A stretch of DNA of 64,000 nucleotides from JBGSPQ01 sp964346765 (GCA_964346765.1 CAYFWB010000005.1:48046-112045), one strand, 5' to 3'. Shown: positions 34,316 through 43,077, numbered from the stretch's first letter. Made by a program: numbers and translations. The notes: a model not told the origin generated them from the sequence alone.

Positions 34316-34374
34316 TCAAACCTTTATGGGATTAGCGCTTAAGAATAAGTTTGCAGAAAAATCAACTTTCTTGC

Positions 34375-34403
34375 TTGACATAAATATCGAATCTTAATAA
34401 TCT
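34375..34403 (+). promoter_or_regulatory. Proximal promoter (P2) of the sigma4-HARE gene
   Basis: TTGACA (34375-34380), 17 bp, TAATCT (34398-34403), about 40 nt before the ATG at 34451 from the predicted start. Together with P1 it makes a tandem promoter. Confidence 0.62.
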
Positions 34404-34450
34404 CTATTGCGCAAGTTCCCACAAAATTACATTTTATTACAAGGCTGACT

Positions 34451-35542
34451 ATGGATACTAATCAAACATCTCAATCCCGTATTACAACTGATTCCATAGT
34501 GGAAAAAATCAATCTATCAGAAATAATGGAGGACATATTCATGGTCCTGACTCCCAAAGAAAAAGAGGTTATAATTAAAAGATTCAGCCTTGATAACAAA
34601 CCGAGACAGACTCTCGAAAAAATCGGACAGTCATTTTCGGTTACTCGTGAAAGAATAAGACAAATCGAAAAAATCGCATTGGGCAAATTAAGAAGAACCG
34701 TAGATAACTCAAAATTAAGTAATATTAATCAAATTGCCAAAGATGTTTTAGAGCAAAACGGAGGTGTCTTACTTGAAAGTAAGCTTGTCTCGGCAATTTT
34801 AACAGAAATTTTAAGCTCTGATACTGTTGACGCCAACATTATAAAGCTTGCCCTGAATATCAATCCGGATCTGGTTAAAATGGATAAAACCAACTTATTC
34901 AAACCTTTTTGGAGATTACAAACTATTAAACTTGACACAATAAAAACTGTAATAAGCAGCGGCATTTCTAATTTAACCAAGACCAATGATGTAATTGCCG
35001 ACGATGAAATGGCATCCAAAGTTGTTTCAACTTTTAAGGAAAAAAACATAGAGGTCGAAGAGAAAATGGTACTATCGGCTCTGGAAGTCGATAAACGGAT
35101 CAAAAGAATCAAAGAAGGATATGGACTTATTTCCTGGAGACACATTAACCCAAGGAGCATCAGAGATAAAGCTTACATAATTCTTAAAAAGACAACATCT
35201 CCTCTCCATTTCGTTGAAATAGCAAACAAAATAGCTGGCGCCGGTTTTGATAAAAAAATTGTTACAACCCAAGCCGTCCATAATGAGCTGATCAGATACG
35301 ATCAGTTTGTTTTAGTGGGCAGGGGATTATATGCGCTTAAAGAATGGGGCTTTAAAAAAGGAACCGTGGCCGACGTAATAGAAGAACTTTTAAAGAAAAA
35401 GAACCCTTTAACCAAACAGGAAATAATTGAAGGAGTTCTTAAACAAAGAAAAGTCAAAAAAGGAACAATCTCACTGAACTTGCAAAAAAATCCTAAATTT
35501 GTCAGAGTTGGACGCGCGGTATACAAACTGCAAGCCAATTAA
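34451..35542 (+). CDS. Sigma-70 region 4 / HARE-HTH regulator (paralogue 1)
   Basis: A 363-residue DNA-binding protein. Residues 30-85 form sigma-70 region 4. The helix-turn-helix SVTRERIRQIEKIALGKLRR matches region 4.2 of housekeeping sigma, which contacts the -35 box. Regions 2 and 3 are absent, so it cannot melt a promoter as a sigma factor does. Residues about 236-298 are a HARE-HTH domain of the kind found in the RNA polymerase delta subunit (RSIRDKAYIILKK, PLHFVEIANKI, AVHNELIRYDQFVLVGRGLYAL). A further winged-helix-like region runs to the end. It is probably an RNA-polymerase-associated regulator; that role is inferred. A paralogue is at 41127-42191. Followed by the HIT gene. Confidence 0.85.
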   Translation: MDTNQTSQSRITTDSIVEKINLSEIMEDIFMVLTPKEKEVIIKRFSLDNKPRQTLEKIGQSFSVTRERIRQIEKIALGKLRRTVDNSKLSNINQIAKDVLEQNGGVLLESKLVSAILTEILSSDTVDANIIKLALNINPDLVKMDKTNLFKPFWRLQTIKLDTIKTVISSGISNLTKTNDVIADDEMASKVVSTFKEKNIEVEEKMVLSALEVDKRIKRIKEGYGLISWRHINPRSIRDKAYIILKKTTSPLHFVEIANKIAGAGFDKKIVTTQAVHNELIRYDQFVLVGRGLYALKEWGFKKGTVADVIEELLKKKNPLTKQEIIEGVLKQRKVKKGTISLNLQKNPKFVRVGRAVYKLQAN

Positions 35543-35555
35543 ACAAATATTAACT

Positions 35556-35879
35556 ATGGATCCAAATTGCGTATTTTGCAAAATCGTTAATAAAGAAATT
35601 CCGGCAAAAATTGAATACGAAGACGAATTGTGTCTTTGTTTTCATGATATAAATCCACGGGCCAAGACCCACCTCTTAATCATACCCAAAAAACATGTAG
35701 CCACAGTTAAAGATATTACCAAAGAAGATGAAGCAATCATGGGCAGATTAATAACAGTTGCTTCAAAAATGGCAAAAAAAAATGACCTCCCTGATTATAA
35801 ATTATTAATCAGTGTTGGAGAAAAAGCGGGACAAGAAGTGTTCCATATCCACCTTCACCTAATGAGCGCTCCCAGTTAG
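35556..35879 (+). CDS. HIT-family nucleotide hydrolase
   Basis: A 107-residue HIT protein of the HINT type, likely hydrolysing purine-nucleotide phosphoramidates or related adducts. The N-terminal CVFCKI has the zinc-binding Cys pair. Middle blocks FHDINPRAKTHLLIIPKKHV and the C-terminal histidine triad FHIHLHLM are all conserved. The frame extends upstream to 35499 inside the sigma4-HARE gene, but ATG 35556, 14 bp after that gene, gives the normal HIT N-terminus. Its stop overlaps the convergent nadC stop by 4 bp. Confidence 0.93.
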   Translation: MDPNCVFCKIVNKEIPAKIEYEDELCLCFHDINPRAKTHLLIIPKKHVATVKDITKEDEAIMGRLITVASKMAKKNDLPDYKLLISVGEKAGQEVFHIHLHLMSAPS

Positions 35880-36823
35880 GACTTTTCAATTTTCATGGAA
35901 ATATCCACTGCGCGGGCTGAGTGCGTAAGTTCCCCCATCGAGACGATATCTACTCCCGATTTTGCATAATTAACAATATTTTTCATTGTTATGCCGCCGG
36001 AAGCTTCAATTAGTAAATCATTGTAAAAACCTTCCCGCTTTAACTCTCCTAAACATTTCTTAATCCGTATTGGCGACATATTATCAAACATTAAAACCCC
36101 CTTAATATTTGGATATTCCTTCATAAGCTCAACTAAAAATTCGCCGTATTTCAAGACTTCTTTTGAATTATTCACTTCGATTTCAAAAAATGACACATCC
36201 GGCAATCTTGATTTTAAAAGATTTTCTAATTGAATTCCATCAATTAACTTAATATGATTATCTTTTACCAACACGGCATCACTAAGATTAATCCTGTGAG
36301 TTCCGGCACCGCCCATCATGCAAGCTTTTTTATCCAGCGAACCCCAAAAAGTTTTTCTGGTCGGGCAAACCAAAACCAGACCACTTACCTTGCTTGCGGC
36401 TCTATTTGCGACAGTGGCAATGCCGCTCATCCTTTGAAGAAAGTTTAAAATTGTTCTTTCAAGCATAAGCAGGTTTTTAATCGGGCCATTCAGGCTCAAA
36501 ATTATCCGCCCTTCATTGACAAAATCTCCGTCCAGAAAAGGATTTGCCACTGTATCCGGCCTTACTCTCCACTCAACTATTGATTCGCCCAGAAAAACCA
36601 ACAACTCGTCTATTCCGGCAATAATAAAATTTTCTTTTGCTAATATAAGCGCTCTTGCTTCGTAATTATCCGGGAAAATTATGTTGGAAGTTATATCTCC
36701 ATTTTCTCCCAAATCATCTTTAATAAAATTATTCAGATATTTCAAATATTCCACTCTGTACGCGTCGGTTTTAAAATATTCTTTGTTTAAATGTGATTCT
36801 TTTGCCCTATTAAGTCTATTCAT
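35876..36823 (-). CDS. nadC: Nicotinate-nucleotide pyrophosphorylase (carboxylating), divergent
   Basis: NadC-family phosphoribosyltransferase, 315 residues, which converts quinolinate and PRPP to nicotinate mononucleotide in NAD synthesis. It has RTILNFLQRMSGIAT, TRKT, GAGTHRINLSDAVLVKDNHI with the usual His-Arg and Lys substrate contacts, and LIEASGGIT. The canonical TRKTTPGLR reads TRKTFWGSL here, losing the second arginine, and the first 35 residues are an extension. nadA and nadB are not in the window. A salvage or altered-substrate role is possible. It starts directly after the stop of the upstream hypothetical gene, so the two form a pair. Confidence 0.85.
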   Translation of the reverse strand: MNRLNRAKESHLNKEYFKTDAYRVEYLKYLNNFIKDDLGENGDITSNIIFPDNYEARALILAKENFIIAGIDELLVFLGESIVEWRVRPDTVANPFLDGDFVNEGRIILSLNGPIKNLLMLERTILNFLQRMSGIATVANRAASKVSGLVLVCPTRKTFWGSLDKKACMMGGAGTHRINLSDAVLVKDNHIKLIDGIQLENLLKSRLPDVSFFEIEVNNSKEVLKYGEFLVELMKEYPNIKGVLMFDNMSPIRIKKCLGELKREGFYNDLLIEASGGITMKNIVNYAKSGVDIVSMGELTHSARAVDISMKIEKS

Positions 36824-37336
36824 TTAATTATCTTTTTTTTGGGTTTGAACAAACCTTTTCCAAAGATCTTTTATATTATCCGCGGTCGACGTTGCCAAAT
36901 CAGCCAAGATATCACCCAGTTCCCTAATTCTCGACATTATTTCATTGAGTTTGGAAGGATTAAACCGTCCCAGTTTCATATACCTTTTCCTCTCTTTATC
37001 CAGTGCGGTTAACTCTTTCTTGATTCTAGTACTGATCTGGATAACCATCACATCAAGCTCTGGAAAATCAGCCGTAGTAGAAAATTTCGTATCACTTACC
37101 GTACTATTACTCCTTCCCGAATATTTTGATCTAGATTCACCTACTTTTTCCGATATATGCTCACCGGCAACTTCCGCTGTTTCGGCACCCTCAACGACCT
37201 CACCGACCCCTTCGACAAATTCCTGCGAAGTCTCCTTTAAATCCTTATCATTTTCTTGTCCTTTCTCTTCTGACTTTGATTCCCGCTTTTCAAGACCGCC
37301 TAATCTGTTTGGATAATTTTTAAAATTATTCGCCAT
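36824..37336 (-). CDS. Hypothetical protein, charged with helical C-terminus
   Basis: Not recognised. It has 170 residues. Residues 1-85 are rich in Glu, Lys and Ser and look disordered. Residues 88-165 are predicted mostly helical, with hydrophobic spacing suggestive of a short coiled coil (VMVIQISTRIKKEL, LNEIMSRIRELGDIL). No signal peptide or membrane segment. Reading frame, a good promoter and immediate coupling to nadC (stop and start adjacent) support it as a real gene. Function unknown. Confidence 0.72.
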   Translation of the reverse strand: MANNFKNYPNRLGGLEKRESKSEEKGQENDKDLKETSQEFVEGVGEVVEGAETAEVAGEHISEKVGESRSKYSGRSNSTVSDTKFSTTADFPELDVMVIQISTRIKKELTALDKERKRYMKLGRFNPSKLNEIMSRIRELGDILADLATSTADNIKDLWKRFVQTQKKDN

Positions 37337-37357
37337 TTGAAAATTACTAGTATATCT

Positions 37358-37386
37358 AATTTAGCCCAAAACAGCAATTTTGTCAA
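37358..37386 (-). promoter_or_regulatory. Promoter of hypothetical-nadC pair
   Basis: Minus-strand TTGACA (37386-37381), 17 bp, TAAATT (37363-37358), about 15 nt of leader before ATG 37336. Confidence 0.7.
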
Positions 37387-37424
37387 CCATGCCTATTTAT
37401 GCACTGTTACTTTATCATGTATTA

Positions 37425-37433
37425 TGATATAAC
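37425..37433 (+). promoter_or_regulatory. Candidate valS extended -10
   Basis: TGA-TATAAC forms an extended -10 about 27 bp before the valS ATG. TTACTT 15 bp upstream is a poor -35. It is divergent from the nadC-side promoter. Confidence 0.45.
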
Positions 37434-37460
37434 TTTTAAAAGAAAAAATCAGCATTAAAT

Positions 37461-40187
37461 ATGAAAGAAATAGAAAAAGCATATGAATCCGCCAGATATG
37501 AAGATAAAATCTACCGCACTTGGGAAAAAAGCGGAGCTTTCCACGCCAAAAGACATAAAAACAAAGAGCCCTTTGTAATATCCATGCCACCTCCCAACGC
37601 GACCGGCACACTACATTTGGGGCACGCCACAATGTTGGCAATAGAAGACATTATGATCAGACATAAAAGGATGCAGGGGTACTCTTCGCTTTGGCTTCCG
37701 GGTACCGATCACGCCGCCATAGCAACCCAGAGCGTCGTGGAGAAAAAACTGCAGATGCAGGGTATTCAAAATCCCAGAGCCGAGCTTGGAAGAAAAAAAC
37801 TGCTAGCTGAAATAAAAAAATTCGTTAAAGAATCTAAGGGAACAATAAGAGGGCAAATCAGAAAGATGGGGGCCAGTTGTGACTGGGAAAGGGAAAAATA
37901 CACTCTTGATGATGATTTGAATTTAGCAGTTAACACATTCTTTAAAAGATTGTACAACGACGGACTGATATACCAGGGTGACCGCATCGTAAATTGGGAC
38001 CCCGATATGCAAACCACGGTTGCTGATGACGAACTAGAATATAAAGAAGAAAAAACCAAATTCTACTATTTTCAATATGGACCGGTTGTTATCGGAACCG
38101 CAAGACCTGAAACCAAATTCGCCGATAAGGTGATAGTTGTTAATCCAAAAGATAAGAGATATAAACATCTTCATGGAAAAGAACTTACAGTTGAGTGGAT
38201 TAACGGACCGATCAAAGCCAAGGTGATTGCCGACCCAAGCGTTGATACGGAGATGGGAACGGGAGCCATGACCATTACACCCGCGCATTCCCTTGTAGAC
38301 TTTGAACTTGCGGAAAAATATAAACTGGAAAGAGAGCAAATCATAGATTTTCAAGGTAACTTATTGCCTGTAGCGGGGGAATTTGCGGGCATGCACATCA
38401 ATGATGGCAGAGAAAAAATTGTGGCAAAATTGAAGAAAAAAGGTTTATTGGTAAAAATTGATGAAAACTACATGCACAATATTGCCGTCAATTATCGCGG
38501 CAAAGGTGTTGTGGAACCGCAAATTATGAAACAGTGGTTTATTGACGTGAATAAAAAAGTTATTCAATGGAAAGGTAAAAAAAGAAGCATCAAAGAAGTC
38601 ATGCAGGATGTTATTAAGTCCGGAATGATTAAAATCATCCCCGAGAAATTTGAAAAAATATACTTCAACTACATTGATAACCTGAAAGATTGGTGCTTAA
38701 GCAGACAAATCTGGTGGGGACATCAGATACCCATATGGTACCGGATCAGTGAAGAAGACAAAAAACGCTGGAAGAACCATTCCGAATCATCCAGCTACTT
38801 ATTACAAAGTCTGGACATAAAAATTTTTGAAACCAGATTCGGTGAAGATGAGCCGAAAAGCGGTACATGGATCAGAGATCCCGATACTCTCGACACATGG
38901 TTTTCATCTGCTCTCTGGACTTTTTCAACGCTGGGATGGCCGAAAACGACTGCCGACTTCAAATATTTCCATCCCACAAACGTACTTGAGACCGGATATG
39001 ACATCATTTTCTTCTGGGTGGCAAAAATGATTCTGGCAAGCACATATTGTTTAAGAAGCGACGGCCTACCCGAAGAAAAATGCATACCCTTTAAAAATGT
39101 TTATCTGCATGGTCTCATTAGAGACATAGACGGGCAAAAAATGTCCAAATCAAGACCAAAAACCTGTATCAATCCGCTGGATATGATTCAAAAATACGGT
39201 ACGGACGCTGTCAGGTTAAGTCTTATAGTGGGAAACACTCCCGGCAATGACATGAGACTTTACGAAGAAAAAATTGCCGGCTACAGAAACTTCGTGAATA
39301 AAATCTGGAATGCTTCAAGGTTTGCGCTTTTAAACGTAGATAATCCTTCAATCAATACAGATAAAATTAACAAGAAAGTTAAAAGTAGAGCGGACAAATG
39401 GATACTTACAAAATTAAACATACTGATCAAAGAGGTGGACACAGACATCGGTAACTATCGATTTTCGGATGCCGCGAATAAAATATACGACTTTACATGG
39501 CTCAAGTACTGTGATTGGTACCTTGAAATAACCAAAGGGGAGCATTTGAACCAAGAAGTACTTTTATATGTATTGAAAAATTTGTTAAAACTTCTCCACC
39601 CCTTCACACCGTTTGTTACGGAAGCAATTTGGAGTCACCTGGATCAGAAACAATTATTAATTAATGAAAATTGGCCGTATCCAAACACCAAGAATAATTT
39701 CAGCAAAGAAGCGAGCGAAATGGAACTTGTACATGAAATTATTACTGCTATCAGAAGTATTCGCGCTGAAAAAAACGTGGCACCGTCTCAAAAAATAGAT
39801 GCCATTATTTATGGTAACATCTGGACAAAGGTACTCGAAAACAAAAAAGAACCGATAATAAGATTGGGCAGACTTAAGTCATTAAGAATTCAAACAGAGG
39901 GACCAAAGATCAAAAATTCTATATGGAAATACGTTAATGGTATTGATATCTATCTTCCAATTGCTAATTTATTTGATCTTGAAAAAGAAAAAGCACGTCT
40001 GATAAAAAGTCTAACCGAAACAGAAACAAGAATTTCTGGTATAAAGAAAAAACTTGCCAATAAATCTTTTTTACAAAAAGCACCGCAGACTGTTGTTGAA
40101 AATGAAAAAATGATTTTTGCTGATCTTGAAAATGAACTTAAAACAATTAAACAAAAAATAAAGGAAATTAATAATTTATCTGCCTAA
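37461..40187 (+). CDS. valS: Valyl-tRNA synthetase
   Basis: Class Ia synthetase, 908 residues, that charges tRNA-Val. The HIGH motif is in PPPNATGTLHLGHA (about 43-56). The editing (CP1) domain has GTARPETKFADKVIV and TGAMTITPAHSLVDFELA. KMSKS is in DGQKMSKSRPKTCINP, where the usual SKSKGN is replaced by SKSRPKT. The anticodon domain and a C-terminal coiled-coil arm (from LFDLEKEKARLIKSL, last about 75 residues) complete it. It is followed after 3 bp by a lysine-rich helical protein, probably on the same transcript. Confidence 0.96.
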   Translation: MKEIEKAYESARYEDKIYRTWEKSGAFHAKRHKNKEPFVISMPPPNATGTLHLGHATMLAIEDIMIRHKRMQGYSSLWLPGTDHAAIATQSVVEKKLQMQGIQNPRAELGRKKLLAEIKKFVKESKGTIRGQIRKMGASCDWEREKYTLDDDLNLAVNTFFKRLYNDGLIYQGDRIVNWDPDMQTTVADDELEYKEEKTKFYYFQYGPVVIGTARPETKFADKVIVVNPKDKRYKHLHGKELTVEWINGPIKAKVIADPSVDTEMGTGAMTITPAHSLVDFELAEKYKLEREQIIDFQGNLLPVAGEFAGMHINDGREKIVAKLKKKGLLVKIDENYMHNIAVNYRGKGVVEPQIMKQWFIDVNKKVIQWKGKKRSIKEVMQDVIKSGMIKIIPEKFEKIYFNYIDNLKDWCLSRQIWWGHQIPIWYRISEEDKKRWKNHSESSSYLLQSLDIKIFETRFGEDEPKSGTWIRDPDTLDTWFSSALWTFSTLGWPKTTADFKYFHPTNVLETGYDIIFFWVAKMILASTYCLRSDGLPEEKCIPFKNVYLHGLIRDIDGQKMSKSRPKTCINPLDMIQKYGTDAVRLSLIVGNTPGNDMRLYEEKIAGYRNFVNKIWNASRFALLNVDNPSINTDKINKKVKSRADKWILTKLNILIKEVDTDIGNYRFSDAANKIYDFTWLKYCDWYLEITKGEHLNQEVLLYVLKNLLKLLHPFTPFVTEAIWSHLDQKQLLINENWPYPNTKNNFSKEASEMELVHEIITAIRSIRAEKNVAPSQKIDAIIYGNIWTKVLENKKEPIIRLGRLKSLRIQTEGPKIKNSIWKYVNGIDIYLPIANLFDLEKEKARLIKSLTETETRISGIKKKLANKSFLQKAPQTVVENEKMIFADLENELKTIKQKIKEINNLSA

Positions 40188-40190
40188 ATA

Positions 40191-41126
40191 ATGAAAAAAC
40201 AAGAGACAAAGACGGTTTTAAAAGACGCGATTAAAAAAATCAAGCAACTGATCGCGGAAGAAAAATGGTTGGATGCTCATCGCGCCTGCATAGAAATTCT
40301 ACGTTTCGATCCTGACAATATTAAAATAATCAGACTTAAAAATGTAATCGAAAAAAATGTAAAAAAAAATAATGTAAAAGCGATAAAAGAAGATTTAAAA
40401 AAATTGCATCCTCTGTGGGAACAAAAAAAATATGAAAAATTACTTGAACATCTAAAAGACCTTGAACCGTATATACCTGATTATCCACCATTAAAAAAAT
40501 ATATTTTAAAAGTACGGGATGCTTACAAAAAAACAATCGAAATAAAACAAAAAAAATACGTGGAGCGTGAACTTGAACAAATAAAAAAGCTGATCGAACA
40601 AAAAAAATATCAGGAAGCAATAAGGAATGCCGAAAAACTGCGTATCCAGAAATTTAGCGAAGAAGAAATAAAAAATTGGATAAAAAAAATCAGATTATTC
40701 TGGGTAGAAAATGAACTTAAAAAACATGAAACATTGCTCGGCAGTGATAAATACGAAGACATTCAGCTATTTCTGCAAAAACTTAAAAAAGTTGACCCGT
40801 CAAATGAAAAACTGGATCGCTTAATGAAGGATGCAAAAAAGAAAGCAAGAAGTTATCAGATAGAACAAAAAAGGGATTTTATTTTTATAGGTTTAGAAAA
40901 AACACGAACCATGATCCAGTTAAAAAAATTCGGCAAAGCCGTTAAAGCCGCGAGAGAGGTTTTAAATATAGATCCAAACAACATCCAAGCAAAGCGACTA
41001 TTCGCAAAAGCTTCAAGAAAAGAGAGTAAACAAATCGACAAAGCCGTTATATCTTTAATGAAAATAAACAATAAAGAAATAAAAAAACTCTACAGAGAAA
41101 ATAAAAAAGATTTTATCCGAGTATAA
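40191..41126 (+). CDS. Hypothetical lysine-rich helical-repeat (TPR-like) protein
   Basis: Not recognised by name. It has 311 residues, extremely rich in Lys and Glu, all predicted alpha-helical. TPR-like helix pairs recur, e.g. AEEKWLDAHRACIEILRFDPDN near residue 25 and KFGKAVKAAREVLNIDPNN near 245, both with the A-x-L-DP-N pattern that ends a TPR. No signal peptide, so probably cytoplasmic and possibly RNA- or ribosome-associated because of its charge; that is a guess. It lies 3 bp after valS and ends exactly where the convergent sigma4-HARE gene ends. Confidence 0.72.
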   Translation: MKKQETKTVLKDAIKKIKQLIAEEKWLDAHRACIEILRFDPDNIKIIRLKNVIEKNVKKNNVKAIKEDLKKLHPLWEQKKYEKLLEHLKDLEPYIPDYPPLKKYILKVRDAYKKTIEIKQKKYVERELEQIKKLIEQKKYQEAIRNAEKLRIQKFSEEEIKNWIKKIRLFWVENELKKHETLLGSDKYEDIQLFLQKLKKVDPSNEKLDRLMKDAKKKARSYQIEQKRDFIFIGLEKTRTMIQLKKFGKAVKAAREVLNIDPNNIQAKRLFAKASRKESKQIDKAVISLMKINNKEIKKLYRENKKDFIRV

Positions 41127-42191
41127 TCATTTTTTTAAATCATATTGTTTTCTACCCACACGCGTGAAGCGAGTATTGTTTTTCAAATTCAGAATAATTG
41201 TAATTTTTTTAACATTTCTTGATTTTAAAACCTCCAAAATAATATTCTCTTCACTTAGGGATCCCTTTTTCTTTAAAATATTTTCTATCACGTCAGCCAC
41301 CGTTCCGGGCCGATAACCCCATTCATCCAACGCATAAAGCCCTCTGCCGATTAAAACAAAACCTTCATACCTGATCAATTCATTATGGACAGCCTGCAGG
41401 TTGACATTTTTATTATCGAAACCCTTTTCAACTATAATGTTGGCAATATCAACAAAATGCATCGGCTTGTTTCTTTCCCGAAGAACAAAAAATATTTTAT
41501 CGCGCAAAGTTCTTGGATGAATATGCTTCCATGTGATAAGGCCGACACAGTTATCAACAACCTTAAATGATTTATGAATTTCAAAAAGTGACTTAAGTGA
41601 ATTTGTTTCAAAAATTTCCTTTTCTCCCGGTTCTTTCAATAAAGTTGTTTTCATATCTTCTATCTTAACCAAATTCTTATTCGTATTTAAAAACTCGTAA
41701 GCTTTTGCGCACAAGGTGTCCACCACCTTGTCTGTATATAATGTCAAGCGGAAATGCGGCATGTAATGTATAGTATTCGTTTTTCGCGTAAATCTACCGT
41801 CAAGACTAAGAACAAACAGTATGGCGGACACAGAAAAACCGGACTTTTCTTTAATTAATTTTGAGACCAAAACATCTTCCCTGATAATTCCCCCCTCATT
41901 TTTTATCTCTAAAACCGCCGTCTCATTAATATCCGATAAGACTGAATTATTAATATTTCGTCTAAGCTTTTGCAGCGCGTTATTTTCTATCTGCCTAATC
42001 CTTTCCCTGGTCACATTATAATGATGACCTATCTCTTCAAGTGTAGCCTTATCCGTTTTATCAAGCGCGAAACGGCGCTGAATAACATACCTTTCCCTTT
42101 CGGAAAGCAATCTTAAAAGCTGTTCAATCTCATCCCTTAACTGGGAATAAATATCGTTGAGTTGAACATTATTCTCTGTAAAAGCAGTCAT
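41127..42191 (-). CDS. Sigma-70 region 4 / HARE-HTH regulator (paralogue 2)
   Basis: A 354-residue relative of the protein at 34451-35542, with the same order. Sigma region 4 is at about 25-80 (LEEIGHHYN followed by VTRERIRQIENNALQKLRR), a middle segment follows, and a HARE-HTH at about 225-290 has RTLRDKIFFVLRE, PMHFVDIANIIVEKGF and LIRYEGFVLIGRGLYAL. A winged-helix-like end finishes in FTRVGRKQYDL. As in paralogue 1, sigma regions 2 and 3 are missing. The middle segment (about 90-220) diverges most, so the two may bind different partners. It lies downstream of a degenerate response-regulator gene on the same strand, with a possible own promoter. Confidence 0.85.
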   Translation of the reverse strand: MTAFTENNVQLNDIYSQLRDEIEQLLRLLSERERYVIQRRFALDKTDKATLEEIGHHYNVTRERIRQIENNALQKLRRNINNSVLSDINETAVLEIKNEGGIIREDVLVSKLIKEKSGFSVSAILFVLSLDGRFTRKTNTIHYMPHFRLTLYTDKVVDTLCAKAYEFLNTNKNLVKIEDMKTTLLKEPGEKEIFETNSLKSLFEIHKSFKVVDNCVGLITWKHIHPRTLRDKIFFVLRERNKPMHFVDIANIIVEKGFDNKNVNLQAVHNELIRYEGFVLIGRGLYALDEWGYRPGTVADVIENILKKKGSLSEENIILEVLKSRNVKKITIILNLKNNTRFTRVGRKQYDLKK

Positions 42192-42226
42192 AGAAATTAA
42201 AAATTGATATGTATTTACAACATAGA

Positions 42227-42232
42227 ATTATA
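42227..42232 (-). promoter_or_regulatory. Candidate -10 for sigma4-HARE paralogue 2
   Basis: Minus-strand TATAAT, 35 bp before the ATG. The -35 region is T-rich and unconvincing. Confidence 0.42.
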
Positions 42233-42263
42233 CTTAAAAATTTGAGAATGAAAAGAAAATTAT

Positions 42264-42929
42264 TCAAGAGAATAAATATCCCGCACAGGGTATTGTATAA
42301 ATATACTGCTGCTGTGCTTTTTTCTCAAGTTTTTTTCTCAGAAGACTTATATGCACATCAACGGTATTCGTAACAATACTGGCGTTACGGTCCCAAACAT
42401 TTTCCAAAATTATTGACCTGGTCAGTACCTTTCCTTGATTCATCATTAAAAAATGCAGTAAAGCAAATTCTTTATTTCTCAATAATATCTCATCATTCTT
42501 CAATCGTACAGTATGCTTTGATAAATCAAGTTCCAAATCCCTTAGAACCAGTTTGGATTTTGATTCATCTTCAAGCTTGCGGAAAACAGCAAACCTGATT
42601 TCTGAAGAAATTGTTCTGAAAGAAAAGGGTCGGATAAAAAGCATATCTATTAAATTCGATTTTTTAATTTCAACCAATTCAGGATTAAGCCTGTTTGCCA
42701 ACAAAAAAGTCGGCTGATTTTTTAGACTGCTTCTTAACTCACCGATTAAATCATAAAAATCAAAATTACCGTCATACAGAATCAAAATCCCGTCATAGAA
42801 AATGGTATAACTCTTAATTAAGTCTCTATTGAAGGTAGACATAACATCGCAAGACAAATTTTCGTATTTGAATCCTTTCTGAAGGAATTCAGCTTGTTTA
42901 ACATTGTTGGCGATAATTAAAATTTGCAT
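42264..42929 (-). CDS. OmpR-family regulator with degenerate receiver domain
   Basis: A 222-residue protein with a receiver-like domain (1-115) and an OmpR/PhoB winged helix (about 130-222: LRNKEFALLHFLMMNQGKVLTRSIILENVW and VDVHISLLRKKL). In the receiver, the acidic pair that binds magnesium is replaced by Ala7-Asn8-Asn9, and the conserved lysine before proline is Arg100. Asp53 occupies the phospho-acceptor region. Classical phosphorylation is therefore doubtful. No histidine kinase gene is in the window. ATG 42929 is preferred over a TTG at 42938. It precedes sigma4-HARE paralogue 2 on the same strand and has its own promoter. Confidence 0.85.
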   Translation of the reverse strand: MQILIIANNVKQAEFLQKGFKYENLSCDVMSTFNRDLIKSYTIFYDGILILYDGNFDFYDLIGELRSSLKNQPTFLLANRLNPELVEIKKSNLIDMLFIRPFSFRTISSEIRFAVFRKLEDESKSKLVLRDLELDLSKHTVRLKNDEILLRNKEFALLHFLMMNQGKVLTRSIILENVWDRNASIVTNTVDVHISLLRKKLEKKAQQQYIYTIPCAGYLFS

Positions 42930-42959
42930 TGCAATCAATAAGATAAAAATAAGGACATT

Positions 42960-42989
42960 TTAATACAGTTTATTTTGCACGAGTGTCAA
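42960..42989 (-). promoter_or_regulatory. Promoter of the OmpR-type regulator
   Basis: Minus-strand TTGACA (42989-42984), 18 bp, TATTAA (42965-42960), giving a leader of about 25 nt. Confidence 0.6.
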
Positions 42990-42998
42990 ATAACAAAA

Positions 42999-43024
42999 AT
43001 AGCAAAACATTGAATTTTTGCTAT
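42999..43024. repeat. 9-bp inverted repeat between divergent regulator and rlmN
   Basis: ATAGCAAAA (42999-43007) and TTTTGCTAT (43016-43024) are exact reverse complements with an 8-bp gap. The repeat lies just upstream of the regulator promoter and in the rlmN upstream region, so it could be an operator or an RNA hairpin. Confidence 0.55.
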
Positions 43025-43077
43025 ACAAAGGCAAAAAATAAATTTAATATACTGTTGTCCTGAATATAACAACAGCG

